From the NCBI RefSeq assembly GCF_039822205.1, contig NZ_JBAGBW010000007.1, positions 11,359 through 75,358 of the forward strand: a stretch of 64,000 bases of DNA, read 5' to 3'. The position numbers and the translations under genes are program-made. Each line of letters starts with the position of its first letter. Positions within the stretch are counted from its first letter, which is position 1. The notes beneath the pieces are model-generated. The model was not told where the DNA came from. It worked only from the letters and a program-made list of their open reading frames with translations, and searched no databases. Positions 37,481-46,348 of the stretch are shown here, one piece after another. Source of the stretch: Thermodesulfobium sp. 4217-1 (GTDB lineage Bacteria > Thermodesulfobiota > Thermodesulfobiia > Thermodesulfobiales > Thermodesulfobiaceae).

Positions 37481-37914
37481 AAATATTACCCCTAATTAAA
37501 TAAAAATTTTAGCTTTCTACAAGCAGCAAAATTTAAAGAGTATAGTTTGGAATTATAACATATATAATTATCAATAAGATCAATAAATAAAAACATTCTA
37601 TAACATTTAACTATTAGAATCAAATTTAACTTCTGCCACCAAAAATCAACCAAAAAATATAAGAAATATGATCGCAAGCTCTGCACCTTTAAAAAAGGAG
37701 TAGTTAGAGCAAAACCATCGCAAAAGTAGTTTTATTTTTATCATGAGATGTATATGATTATTTTTAGCAGGCGCTATCAGTGACAGTTTCAGATTTAAGA
37801 GTTTATAATTATCTTATCGAGATTTTTGAATATTTAAAATACCAAGCTTTTTAGAATTAGAGATTTCAAATGACTAAGTTTAACGCTTGATAAATTATGA
37901 CTGGAGGAAATGCG
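37481..37914. other. 434-bp intergenic region, no gene seen
   Basis: An AT-rich gap between divergent genes. One minus-strand frame of 64 codons (37492-37686) is aromatic/AT-biased with no ribosome site and is dismissed. The right half holds the candidate promoter of the hydrolase. It marks the left border of the accessory island. Confidence 0.6.
37780..37809 (+). promoter_or_regulatory. Promoter candidate of the alpha/beta hydrolase
   Basis: GTGACA (37780-37785, five of six matches to consensus) and a perfect TATAAT (37804-37809) with an 18-base spacer. It would give a leader of about 100 bases before the hydrolase ATG. Confidence 0.55.
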
Positions 37915-38733
37915 ATGGCAAACTTTAAGACGAACGACGGGGTAGAAATTTATTATGATATACAGGGCGAAGGAAAGCCTCTCTTCATGCTGCCTGGCTG
38001 GACATGTACCACGCGTTTCTGGAAGAAAAATATACCCGAGCTTTCCAAAAAGTTTAAAGTAATCAGTATGGATATGCGTGGCCACGGCGAATCAGAAAAG
38101 GTTATGCACAGTCATCGCATTTCTCGCTATGCAATGGACGTAAAAAACTTATTTGATCATTTAGATATCAATAATATTACTGTACTTGGATGGTCAATGG
38201 GCGCCTCTGTTTTGTGGAGCTATATAGAACTGTTTGGAAATTACAGACTTAAAGGCCTTATATGTGTAGATCAATCGCCTGCACAATATACAGGTCCAGA
38301 TTGGGTTTGGGGGCAGAAGGGCTGTTATGATGTAGAAATGTTTATTCATCTTTGTTGCAATATAAAATTTGACCCACGTGGTTGTGCAGAAGGATTGGCA
38401 TTCGCCTGCCTTAATCATAAGCCATCTGCTGAAGAAGCTAAATATATCGCAGATGAAATTTCCAAATGTCCACCTTATGTCCGAATAGAAATTATGCGCG
38501 ACCATACAAATTTAGATTGGCGCGATTTTATTCCACACATCGAGCTTCCCACGCTTGTTTGTGTAGCAAGAAATAGTATGGTTTTTCCCTGGCAAGGCAG
38601 TGCATGGGTAGGAGAAAATATACCCAATTCACAAATAGAATTCTTCGAAAATTCAGGACATATGTTGTTCTGGGAAGAGCCTGAAAAATTTAACAAAGTT
38701 GTGCGCGATTTTGTAGAAAAAATTAATAAATAG
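37915..38733 (+). CDS. Alpha/beta-hydrolase fold protein, probably acquired by transfer
   Basis: 272 residues. The nucleophile elbow is GWSMGA (Ser near residue 90), and the catalytic His lies in SGHMLFWEEP near the C-terminus. The oxyanion region LPGWTCT and the MRGHGES motif resemble the epoxide hydrolase/esterase/haloperoxidase group; the substrate is unknown. ATG 37915 follows TGGAGG, so an in-frame ATG at 37897 is rejected. Arg is mostly CGT/CGC (for example MRGHG, HRISRY, WRDF), unlike AGA-rich neighbours, which indicates foreign origin. Single gene with its own promoter. Confidence 0.85.
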   Translation: MANFKTNDGVEIYYDIQGEGKPLFMLPGWTCTTRFWKKNIPELSKKFKVISMDMRGHGESEKVMHSHRISRYAMDVKNLFDHLDINNITVLGWSMGASVLWSYIELFGNYRLKGLICVDQSPAQYTGPDWVWGQKGCYDVEMFIHLCCNIKFDPRGCAEGLAFACLNHKPSAEEAKYIADEISKCPPYVRIEIMRDHTNLDWRDFIPHIELPTLVCVARNSMVFPWQGSAWVGENIPNSQIEFFENSGHMLFWEEPEKFNKVVRDFVEKINK

Positions 38734-38820
38734 ACTTCTTTACTCACCCATTCTTTCAGAAAAAGATTTTGATTTATTCATATCGTTTAATTCCTAAAAT
38801 ATTTAAATTTAGAAATAACT

Positions 38821-39516
38821 TTAATCATTGTCTCCCTCTAATATTCTGTCAAAATAATCTTTTATCTTTATAAATATCTCTTCTTGTTCGTCAATATTAT
38901 CAACAATTTGTCTTATATATTTATGCTTATCTTGTTCTACGTTGCGCAAATTTTTCGATTCTATATAAAGAAGAATGCTTAATTTTCTTTTACCATATTT
39001 TGTAACAGAATTTAATCTACTTTTATGAAATTTACAAATAAATGACCCTAAAAACTCCCCAATTTCATTAATTTTCTCTTTATTTTTACCTTTAAGCTTG
39101 CTGCATACATAGTCTTCTATTTCGTCGCCATCTTGAGATTCGCTTGGGATTAAACAAAAGTCAAAATTCTTTAAATCTAAATTGTTTTTTTCGTTAATCT
39201 TCTTCTTAAAACCTTCTATCTCTGCAGATGCATCTTTATCCAGTATCAAAAGAAGTGATTTTAGATTATCAAAATAAGGAACATTCGGTAATTGATTAAT
39301 ATAATTCTTTCCATTTAATAAATACAAATCACAAACACACTTATTATCAAAGTATACACACTTGTCCCTATCATTATCTACATTTTCTTTAATAACATAA
39401 TTATTATTTAATTTTTTTATAAGAGACTCAACTAAACAATTAATACTTTTATCCTCAACTGCGATAAGGTGTTGAGTGTTTAAATATTTAAGGAATAATT
39501 CATTCTGCTTTTTCAT
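38821..39516 (-). CDS. TOPRIM-like protein (DUF3226/DUF4435-like), partner of the adjacent ATPase
   Basis: 231 residues. An early acidic residue (AVED, Glu21), the strand-turn LLILDKDAS (Asp93 and Asp95), and PSESQDGDEIEDY after it fit the E...DxD layout of TOPRIM nuclease folds, as in DUF3226 or DUF4435 proteins paired with ATPases. The call rests on motif layout only. Its start is 3 bases from the ATPase stop, so the two are cotranscribed. ATPase + TOPRIM pairs of this kind (split OLD, AbiL-like, PARIS) are anti-phage systems; that function is inferred here. Confidence 0.6.
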   Translation of the reverse strand: MKKQNELFLKYLNTQHLIAVEDKSINCLVESLIKKLNNNYVIKENVDNDRDKCVYFDNKCVCDLYLLNGKNYINQLPNVPYFDNLKSLLLILDKDASAEIEGFKKKINEKNNLDLKNFDFCLIPSESQDGDEIEDYVCSKLKGKNKEKINEIGEFLGSFICKFHKSRLNSVTKYGKRKLSILLYIESKNLRNVEQDKHKYIRQIVDNIDEQEEIFIKIKDYFDRILEGDND

Positions 39517-39519
39517 AAT

Positions 39520-40602
39520 TTATCTAAATTCCATATCTCCTTCTACCATCTCTTTTAGATCCTGTCCGCTAATAAGAGTAGGATAAATCTTCCCATCGTA
39601 CTTTTTATTTATTCTTGTTGCACCTATAGAATCTATATCGTTATCTTTCATAGCCTTAAAGGCTTCCTGTACAAATTCCAGGCTGTGTGTGGCTATAAAA
39701 TATTGAATATTAAGATCCTTAGATAGTCTTAAGATGTATCCAAAAATTTTCTTTTGAATAGACCAGTGAAGGCCGTTCTCTATTTCATCTATAAGAATAA
39801 TTCCATCCATTCGTGTTATAGAAACACCTATAATATAAAATATCTTTAAGAAACCTTCTCCCATTTGGTTAATAGGCACAGAAACATTTTTTCTTTTAAC
39901 AATGACAGTTTGCAAACCAGTTGAAATAAGATCAATATCTTCAATATCGTCTTCAACTATTTTCAGTATATCGATTAATTCTTTTTTCTTATTGGACATA
40001 ACAACTTCACTATAAATTGCATTTATGTGGGTCGAGTTAAACATAAACATTGAAGGTATATAATAAAAACTTAATTTTTTATTAATAGTCGTTTGTGATG
40101 GTAGTACATCAAATGATAGAAAAGGATTTCTATTCATCATATTGCTGTTATCTATTATGCTATGCTGCTGCATCTGGGGTTCTTTACTTTTTTTATCTAT
40201 ATATTCCCATTTAAAAACTACTTCTCGAGAACTATAATCTTTATTAAAATCTCTAAATATTAACAAAGACAATTTATCTTTACCCTCTAAGTCGAATGAT
40301 AATATCATATCCATATTCAAATTTTTAAATATTGTATTCCACAAATCGTCAAATTTTAGCAATGTGGTTCCTAAAAGAGGATTTAAATAAGATTGATAAT
40401 GCAACACCATTTGAAAATTAGCGCTTAGAACTCTGACATCAGGTTCTGAGTAACACAGAAGTAAATATATAGCTTCTAACAAAGACGTCTTGCCTACACC
40501 GTTTTCTCCATACACAAAGTTAATCCTTTTATTTAGAGATTTAACTTCCAAATCATCAAAAGTTTTAAAATTTTTAATCCTAATATTTGAAATCCTACTC
40601 AT
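39520..40602 (-). CDS. ABC/SMC-like AAA ATPase (AAA_15/AAA_21, OLD-type)
   Basis: 360 residues. Walker A is GENGVGKT (32-39). Before Walker B lies a signature-like NQMGEG segment, then Walker B IILIDEIENG with Asp272/Glu273 and a switch His in ATHS. This is the ABC-type ATPase layout of OLD-family and RloA/AbiL-like proteins, with an inserted helical middle region. It starts 'IRIKNFKTFDDLEV', typical of the group. No fused nuclease domain is present; the TOPRIM-like protein 3 bases downstream would supply it. Confidence 0.85.
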   Translation of the reverse strand: MSRISNIRIKNFKTFDDLEVKSLNKRINFVYGENGVGKTSLLEAIYLLLCYSEPDVRVLSANFQMVLHYQSYLNPLLGTTLLKFDDLWNTIFKNLNMDMILSFDLEGKDKLSLLIFRDFNKDYSSREVVFKWEYIDKKSKEPQMQQHSIIDNSNMMNRNPFLSFDVLPSQTTINKKLSFYYIPSMFMFNSTHINAIYSEVVMSNKKKELIDILKIVEDDIEDIDLISTGLQTVIVKRKNVSVPINQMGEGFLKIFYIIGVSITRMDGIILIDEIENGLHWSIQKKIFGYILRLSKDLNIQYFIATHSLEFVQEAFKAMKDNDIDSIGATRINKKYDGKIYPTLISGQDLKEMVEGDMEFR

Positions 40603-40839
40603 AATTTCCTCACACTAAAAAGATTGAAACTACAAAAATCTATCATAAAAAAGCCCCCTAAATAACAATCATAAATCTAATTGATAAAAACTAATTATCT
40701 AGATTATACTTATTAATAGCTCACTGTCAAATAATATATTTTAGGTAAAATTAGTGCCAAAAAATACATTGGTATATCAAGCTAAAAGTTTTAGATTAAG
40801 ACAAAAATTATATATTATTAAATATTTGAGGAGGAGATT

Positions 40840-41016
40840 ATGGAAAAGATCATAAACATAAAAATAGAGAGATTACCAGAAGGGCTTTATCTTGCAACGT
40901 CTGAAGATATTCAGGGCCTTATTGCGCAAGGAAGAACAATAGAAGAAACTACTGAAATAGCCAGAGACGTAGCCAAAAACTTAATTGAGCTTCAAAATAG
41001 ATCACTCTCTTCCTAA
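40840..41016 (+). CDS. HicB/DUF1902-like small protein, orphan antitoxin-like
   Basis: A 58-residue protein with a strong ribosome site (GAGGAGG) 5 bases before its ATG. The single-domain sequence has the HicB-like pattern: EGLYLATSEDIQGL followed by the QGRTIEETTEIARDVAKNL helix, as in DUF1902/HicB antitoxins. No HicA-type toxin is seen in the ~235 bases upstream or just downstream. The stop overlaps priA's end by 4 bases on the opposite strand. Either a solitary regulator or the remnant of a toxin-antitoxin pair beside the defence-like island. Confidence 0.75.
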   Translation: MEKIINIKIERLPEGLYLATSEDIQGLIAQGRTIEETTEIARDVAKNLIELQNRSLSS

Positions 41017-43208
41017 AAATAATACAAAGGATCTACGTCTACAATAAATATTTTCTTATCCTTTGGAGAATATCTCTTCAGCAGTATTTCAAGAAAGTCT
41101 TTTCTTGTGGCCTTATCCTTAAATCTGATCAAAGAATACATCCTATAATTTCCATGTAGTCTTAAAATTGGACAAAACTTTGGTGGAGTTACTTTTATTT
41201 CCCTATTGTCAAAAAGGTTATATACCTCTTTTAAAATTTCTCTAAATTTTTTCGCCTCGTCCTTTACCTCTGTCAATTTTCCATTCCACCTAAATATCAC
41301 TTCATAGCTAAAAGGAGGGCAAGACATATCCTTTCTTAACTCCAATTCTTCCAATAAAAAATCCCAATAGCTTATCGTCGTATACTTACGAATAATAGGT
41401 ACCTGATCTTCGCTCGCCTGAATTACCACCTTACCTCCCATAGAATATCTCCCTGCCCTACCTGTTACCTGAACCAGCAATTGATATAGCTTTTCAAACG
41501 ATCTAAAATCTGGCATCGATGTTAAGGGTTCCAGAAAGGGTATGCCCACAAAGTTTATTTTCGGAAAATTTAAACCCTTTGTAATTATCTGAGTGCCAAC
41601 CAAGAAGTCTATCTTGCCATCCAATATATCTTTAAGCACAGCTTTTAGCTTTGAGTAGGTATTTACGCTGTCAGAGTCTATCCTCTCCACATTAGCATCT
41701 GGAAAAAGGTTTTTTAACTCTTCGGTAATCTTTTGTGATCCAGCGCCATATTGTTTGAAATTTAAGCCCGAGCACTTCTTGCACACAGGGTCTGTAGTGA
41801 ACTTATAGCCGCAATGGTGGCATACATATACCCTTTTCCCTTTTATCATGTGAACGCACATCGGCACATCACAATTTTTACACTTTACTAACTCTCCGCA
41901 GTCAGCACAACTAACGAATGGATAAAATCCCCTTCTTGGCACGAAAACAATAGCTTGCTCTTTTTTTTCTCTTACTTCTTTCAAAGAGTTTATAAATTCT
42001 TCACTAAACGATCCATAAAAGCTCTGTCTTTTAACAATATTTATTTTTGGCAGGCTAAAATCTCCAAACCTTTTAGAAAGAAAATAAGAAGAAACCTTCC
42101 CATCCAGGATTTTTCTGCCCAGATTTACGCTTGGGGTGGCGCTTACATACAAAACTGGACAATTGTTATACTCTGCCCTCTCCCTTGCAAGGATTCTTGC
42201 ATCGTATCTTATAAAGTCGTCTTGCTTGTAGTTCTCGCTTTGCTCTTCGTCTACTATAATTAGCCCTATATCGTTTATAGGGAGAAAGATCAATGACCTT
42301 GGTCCGACAAATATCTTCTCAGTCAGATTTGGAATGATATTCAAAAGTTTGTTTCTTTCAGACTTACCCAACTGACTGTGCCACACATATATAAGATTGG
42401 GAAATCTCTTTTCCAGCATATCTACAAAGTGCGTCGCAAGAGTAATCTCTGGCAAAAGAAGCACTGCATTCTTCCCATTTTGCAAAACTTCCATTATCAG
42501 CTTCAGATAGACCTCAGTCTTGCCGCTCCCGGTAGTCCCTACTAAAGAGAGCTCACTGTACCCATTTAGATGTCCCCTGAAGTATTTAAAAGCTCTATCC
42601 TGTTCATCGTTTAGAATTGCTAAGTTTTTGCATTTCTCAATCTCATCAGTCTTTTCGCACAGATCAAAATTAGCCTTATCATTTTTTGCAGTAGTTTCAT
42701 TAACTATATCTATCAGTTTCTCAGATAGAGCGTATCTAAAAGTATCCTTGTACTTACTTTTTATATATGAAAGATCATATTCTCTCTTGCTTAGCAGCTC
42801 TAAGAAGCCTTTCAGATCATCAGAAATTAGCAAAGAGTAATCTAAGACTTCCTTGCCCCTTTCAGCAATCTTAACCTTATTTTTGCTTGATAGCTTTATG
42901 TTAAATGATGGAAAAAGTCCAAGCGCACTATTAGGCATAACAAAATAATATTCGCAAACAAATTTGTATAATTTATACAGGTCATCATTAAAAAATCTCT
43001 TCTCGTAAATCGAATTAACGAATTTGAGCTCTGAAGAGTCATCTCCTTCTGCGGCCTCTTTTACGGTTTCGACCACTCCCAAGAAATTTTTCCCACTTAC
43101 TGGAACGTCTACAATGTACCCATTATCAATATCTACGTCAGATTTGATATAATAACTCAGTCTCTTATTTATATTTGGCAGTTGAACGTCTAAAATATAT
43201 TTTTTCAT
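41013..43208 (-). CDS. priA: Primosomal protein N' (replication restart helicase)
   Basis: 731 residues. Walker A VGTTGSGKTEVYLKLI, a Walker B-type motif reading DEEQ (the family norm is DEEH), eight zinc-binding Cys between about residues 430 and 475 (CADC, CKNC, CHHC, CKKC), GTQIITKGLNF and QVTGRAGR. It unwinds stalled forks for DnaB reloading. The N-terminal DNA-binding domain is intact. GAGGAT ribosome site. Divergent from xth over 31 bases. Confidence 0.95.
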   Translation of the reverse strand: MKKYILDVQLPNINKRLSYYIKSDVDIDNGYIVDVPVSGKNFLGVVETVKEAAEGDDSSELKFVNSIYEKRFFNDDLYKLYKFVCEYYFVMPNSALGLFPSFNIKLSSKNKVKIAERGKEVLDYSLLISDDLKGFLELLSKREYDLSYIKSKYKDTFRYALSEKLIDIVNETTAKNDKANFDLCEKTDEIEKCKNLAILNDEQDRAFKYFRGHLNGYSELSLVGTTGSGKTEVYLKLIMEVLQNGKNAVLLLPEITLATHFVDMLEKRFPNLIYVWHSQLGKSERNKLLNIIPNLTEKIFVGPRSLIFLPINDIGLIIVDEEQSENYKQDDFIRYDARILARERAEYNNCPVLYVSATPSVNLGRKILDGKVSSYFLSKRFGDFSLPKINIVKRQSFYGSFSEEFINSLKEVREKKEQAIVFVPRRGFYPFVSCADCGELVKCKNCDVPMCVHMIKGKRVYVCHHCGYKFTTDPVCKKCSGLNFKQYGAGSQKITEELKNLFPDANVERIDSDSVNTYSKLKAVLKDILDGKIDFLVGTQIITKGLNFPKINFVGIPFLEPLTSMPDFRSFEKLYQLLVQVTGRAGRYSMGGKVVIQASEDQVPIIRKYTTISYWDFLLEELELRKDMSCPPFSYEVIFRWNGKLTEVKDEAKKFREILKEVYNLFDNREIKVTPPKFCPILRLHGNYRMYSLIRFKDKATRKDFLEILLKRYSPKDKKIFIVDVDPLYYF

Positions 43209-43239
43209 AATATCCTCAATTCTTCAAAAGGAGATTAAA

Positions 43240-44004
43240 TTGATTATAACTACTTTTAATGTAAATTCTATAAGAAGCAGAACTGATATTGTCAGCTTAC
43301 TTATAGAAAAGCACAATCCAGAAATAATAGCACTTCAAGAAATAAAGTGCACTCCAGATCTCTTTCCAGAACTAATATTTCCCGACTACAAGTGTTTAGT
43401 GTCAGGCGAAAAGTCATACAATGGAGTTGCAATTTGCACAAAACTTGACTCGATTCATTTTGAAAACGAATTTCAAGACTCTCTGGATCAGAAAAGATCC
43501 CTATTTGTAAAATTTGAAAACTTTACTCTTATGAACATATACTTTCCTCACGGCGATCTTAGAAACAACGATAAATTTTATTATAAATTAACTTTCTATA
43601 AAAAATTACTTAAATTTCTAAACGAAAACTTTACTCCTGATGACCCAATAGTTATGCTTGGAGACTTCAACGTAGCCTTAACAGATTTTGACGTATACGA
43701 TCCAGAGCTCTTAAAGGACACTATCGGCACGATGCCCGAAGAGAGAGACGCATTAAGAGAGCTTCTAAGTTTCGGATTCGTAGACACATACAGGCACTTT
43801 CATCCGACCGATCCAGGCTTTACCTGGTTTAGTTATATAGGCGGCGAAATATGGAAAAACAACGGTATGAGAATAGATTATATATTGGTGACCAGGCCGC
43901 TTTTAGATAAAGTAAAGAGAGTAGAAGTGGACTTTTCTCTCAGAAGAAGAAGAACGCCAAAGCCATCCGATCACGCCCCTCTACTTATGGAGATTGACCT
44001 CTAA
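43240..44004 (+). CDS. xth: Exodeoxyribonuclease III / AP endonuclease
   Basis: 254 residues. TFNVNSIRSR opens the protein; the metal Glu is in LQEIKC, the catalytic Asp/Asn in GDFNVA, and the His in SDHAPL. It acts on abasic sites and 3' ends in base excision repair. TTG start behind AAAAGGAG. Its stop is 11 bases from rsmA's, convergent. Sharing a divergent promoter region with priA joins two DNA repair/restart genes. Confidence 0.94.
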   Translation: MIITTFNVNSIRSRTDIVSLLIEKHNPEIIALQEIKCTPDLFPELIFPDYKCLVSGEKSYNGVAICTKLDSIHFENEFQDSLDQKRSLFVKFENFTLMNIYFPHGDLRNNDKFYYKLTFYKKLLKFLNENFTPDDPIVMLGDFNVALTDFDVYDPELLKDTIGTMPEERDALRELLSFGFVDTYRHFHPTDPGFTWFSYIGGEIWKNNGMRIDYILVTRPLLDKVKRVEVDFSLRRRRTPKPSDHAPLLMEIDL

Positions 44005-44015
44005 ATACTGTATCT

Positions 44016-44798
44016 CTAAGACCTATGGAATCTAAATATTTCCCAATAAGTCTCTGGATCTATCTGACCAGGTCTCTTCTGCAACAGATCACTGTATATT
44101 TCAGAAAATACTCTTATGTACTCTTCACTTAACACATTTTTTAAAATCTTTCTTGGCTGAGAAAAAATTCTTCTCAAGAAGTTTTCAAAGTCCTCACAAT
44201 ATGGCTTTTTTTCGTAGAAATCATTTTTTGGAGTCAGCTTTATCACCACAGACTTTACCTTCGGCTTAGGATAAAAGCACCCTTCTGAAACCTCAAAAAG
44301 CACCCTGCCGTCAAAAAGGTTTTGAATAAGGACGCTTAGCCTTCCATAATCCTTGATGCCTGGTGGAGCGAAGAGCCTTTGTGCCATTTCTTTTTGAATC
44401 ATCAAAGTCATACCCTTCAGCCTGATATTCTCTTTTATCATCTTTACGATTATTAAAGACGCAATATTATATGGCAGGTTTGCAATTACGTTCACTCTCT
44501 TGTCTATAAATCCAAAATCAGTCCTAAGCGCATCAGATAGTAGAATGTTTTTGTTTGCCAGAGTTAAATCCTTCTCGTAATCCTCGCTCAAAAGCTCGAA
44601 GAGCCCCCTGTCGACCTCTATTCCTAAGTAATCGTTTGGAATCCGTAAAAGATATGTTGTCAGAGCACCTTTTCCAGGCCCAATCTCAATTACAAAGTCA
44701 TCCTCTTCTATCATTGCAGACTCTATAATCTTCTTGGATACGTTCTGATCTACCAGAAAATTTTGACCATATCTCTTTAAAGGTGCAAGATTTTTCAT
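44016..44798 (-). CDS. rsmA: 16S rRNA (A1518/A1519) dimethyltransferase
   Basis: 260 residues. The RYGQNFLVD start, SAM loop IEIGPGKGALT and the catalytic NLPYNIAS motif identify KsgA/RsmA. It dimethylates two adenines near the 3' end of 16S rRNA. It is last in the minus-strand series, 15 bases after pdxA, an association (pdxA-rsmA) seen in many bacteria. No good ribosome site; probably coupled to pdxA. Confidence 0.95.
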   Translation of the reverse strand: MKNLAPLKRYGQNFLVDQNVSKKIIESAMIEEDDFVIEIGPGKGALTTYLLRIPNDYLGIEVDRGLFELLSEDYEKDLTLANKNILLSDALRTDFGFIDKRVNVIANLPYNIASLIIVKMIKENIRLKGMTLMIQKEMAQRLFAPPGIKDYGRLSVLIQNLFDGRVLFEVSEGCFYPKPKVKSVVIKLTPKNDFYEKKPYCEDFENFLRRIFSQPRKILKNVLSEEYIRVFSEIYSDLLQKRPGQIDPETYWEIFRFHRS

Positions 44799-44813
44799 TA
44801 TTTATGTAATATT

Positions 44814-45839
44814 TTAATAGCTATTGTTCTTAAAGGTGACAAACTTTTCATAGAAATCAAATGCCAGTTTTAGCCCGCCCTCGTCTACCATTTGAGGATT
44901 GTTTGCTATGGAATATCCCACTCCGTGAGCCAGGGTACATCTTAAAAAGGGCAGCCCGGTATTTATCTCAATTATCCTTGGGAAGGAGAGCGCCTTCATA
45001 ATAGACAGAAACTGATCGTGATAAAGAGATATCACAGACCTGATATCAAGATTTTTTAAATTAAAATATATTGAATCGGGCGCAAGAGGACCAAAGATCT
45101 CAGCATAAGAGCAGCTTGATCTTGCATATTCAATAAATGGCTTAATAATAGACTCTTCTTCGCCTCCAATGCTTCCCTCTTCGCCAGCGTGAGGATTAAG
45201 GCCAGATATAGCAATCTTCAATGGCTTTATGTCTAAAATATTTGCAAGATATATGATCGACTGCAGAGAGAGATTTAGCCTTTCAAATGTAACCTGTTTT
45301 GGCACTTCACAAATGGGTATATGGTGGGAAAGAAGATTTAAGAGATAGAATCCGTCAAAGAAATTCATGCTTACATCTTTCGAATATCTCTCTTCAAGGA
45401 AGGCAGTGTGTCCTAAGAAATTTCTATTTATAGACTTTGATATCAAACTCTTATTTATTGGCAAGGTTAAATAAAACTTACAATTTTCCTCTTCTACGAA
45501 TTTTAACGACTCCACAAAACACTGATATGAAAATCTCCCCACTCTCTCATCTGGCTTGCCCAGAACCTCTATTCCAAAACCAGAGTCAAGGTCTACAATC
45601 CCAAAGCCATTATCTTTATTATAGATGGGCATATGAACTTCAGAGCCCATAAAATGGCACAAATCATCAAAAAATGCCTTGTTTGTAAAGAGTATGACTT
45701 TTTTATCCTTATTTTTTTCCAAATATTTTATCAAAGAAATCAAGCTAATCCCAGATAGATCCCCACAGGATACCACAGGAAGGCAATCTATATCGTCAGG
45801 ACAGCCTGCGCCATTATGAGAGTTATTTATATTGTTCAC
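44814..45839 (-). CDS. pdxA: 4-hydroxythreonine-4-phosphate dehydrogenase, divergent
   Basis: 341 residues, GTG start after GAAGG. Zinc-binding His positions are visible: GHTAFLEE, YHDQFL and the AHGVGYSIANN segment. GLNPHAGEEGSIGGEE is strongly conserved. The N-terminal family motif GDPAGIGPE is altered to GDLSGISLI, and several other segments are looser than usual. It would oxidise the pyridoxal phosphate precursor. The pdxA-rsmA order supports the name; a PdxA2/DenD-like kinase-pathway function is possible given the drift. Confidence 0.85.
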   Translation of the reverse strand: MNNINNSHNGAGCPDDIDCLPVVSCGDLSGISLISLIKYLEKNKDKKVILFTNKAFFDDLCHFMGSEVHMPIYNKDNGFGIVDLDSGFGIEVLGKPDERVGRFSYQCFVESLKFVEEENCKFYLTLPINKSLISKSINRNFLGHTAFLEERYSKDVSMNFFDGFYLLNLLSHHIPICEVPKQVTFERLNLSLQSIIYLANILDIKPLKIAISGLNPHAGEEGSIGGEEESIIKPFIEYARSSCSYAEIFGPLAPDSIYFNLKNLDIRSVISLYHDQFLSIMKALSFPRIIEINTGLPFLRCTLAHGVGYSIANNPQMVDEGGLKLAFDFYEKFVTFKNNSY

Positions 45840-45871
45840 AGAAGGGTGCCTTCACAAATAGTCATAAAAAT

Positions 45872-46348
45872 TCACTCCTTAACTTTAAACCTTACGTCAA
45901 TTTTAAAGATTCTCTTGGCAGGAAGCTCCACCAGGCTTATAATGCCCTCTTCTTTTCTTAGATCGTCGATAAATGCGTCAATTTCTTCTTTAGAAGGCAT
46001 TATCAAAGTAAACCAGAGGTTATATTCATGATCCCTTAGATAATTATGAGAAACTCCATGACACTTGTTAATTCTTTCTACTACATTTTCAATGTGATCG
46101 TTGTCAACCTTAAGTCCCACAAGGGTTCCCTTGAAGCCTAATTTTCTTGGGTCAAATACCCCGCCTATCAATCTAATTATGCCCTCTGATTTTAACTTCT
46201 GAAGAATTTTTATTACTTCTTGTCCACTTATTCCCAATTGAGCGCCCAGCTCATCAAAGGGCTTTTCTACAATAGGAAAGTTGTGCTGAATTTTCTCTAA
46301 AAGAGTCTCTTCTACTTCGGTTAGCTTTATTGTTTTCTCATCAGGCAC
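45872..46348 (-). CDS. Siroheme decarboxylase subunit (AhbA/AhbB, Lrp/AsnC-like)
   Basis: 158 residues. An N-terminal winged helix-turn-helix (FDELGAQLGISGQEVIKILQKL) is followed by the RAM-like domain with the active-site stretch GVSHNYLRDHEYNLWFTL, typical of AhbA/AhbB/NirD/NirH. These remove two carboxylates from siroheme. AhbA and AhbB normally work as a pair; only one is in the window. GTG start; GGAGAAGAG precedes it, and it overlaps ahbD by 22 bases, so it is coupled. Which of AhbA or AhbB cannot be decided. Confidence 0.88.
   Translation of the reverse strand: MPDEKTIKLTEVEETLLEKIQHNFPIVEKPFDELGAQLGISGQEVIKILQKLKSEGIIRLIGGVFDPRKLGFKGTLVGLKVDNDHIENVVERINKCHGVSHNYLRDHEYNLWFTLIMPSKEEIDAFIDDLRKEEGIISLVELPAKRIFKIDVRFKVKE

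Noticed and set aside
37492-37686. A 64-codon minus-strand frame in the intergenic gap
   Set aside because: AT- and aromatic-biased composition, no ribosome site, and it overlaps the upstream region of the EAL-sensor gene.
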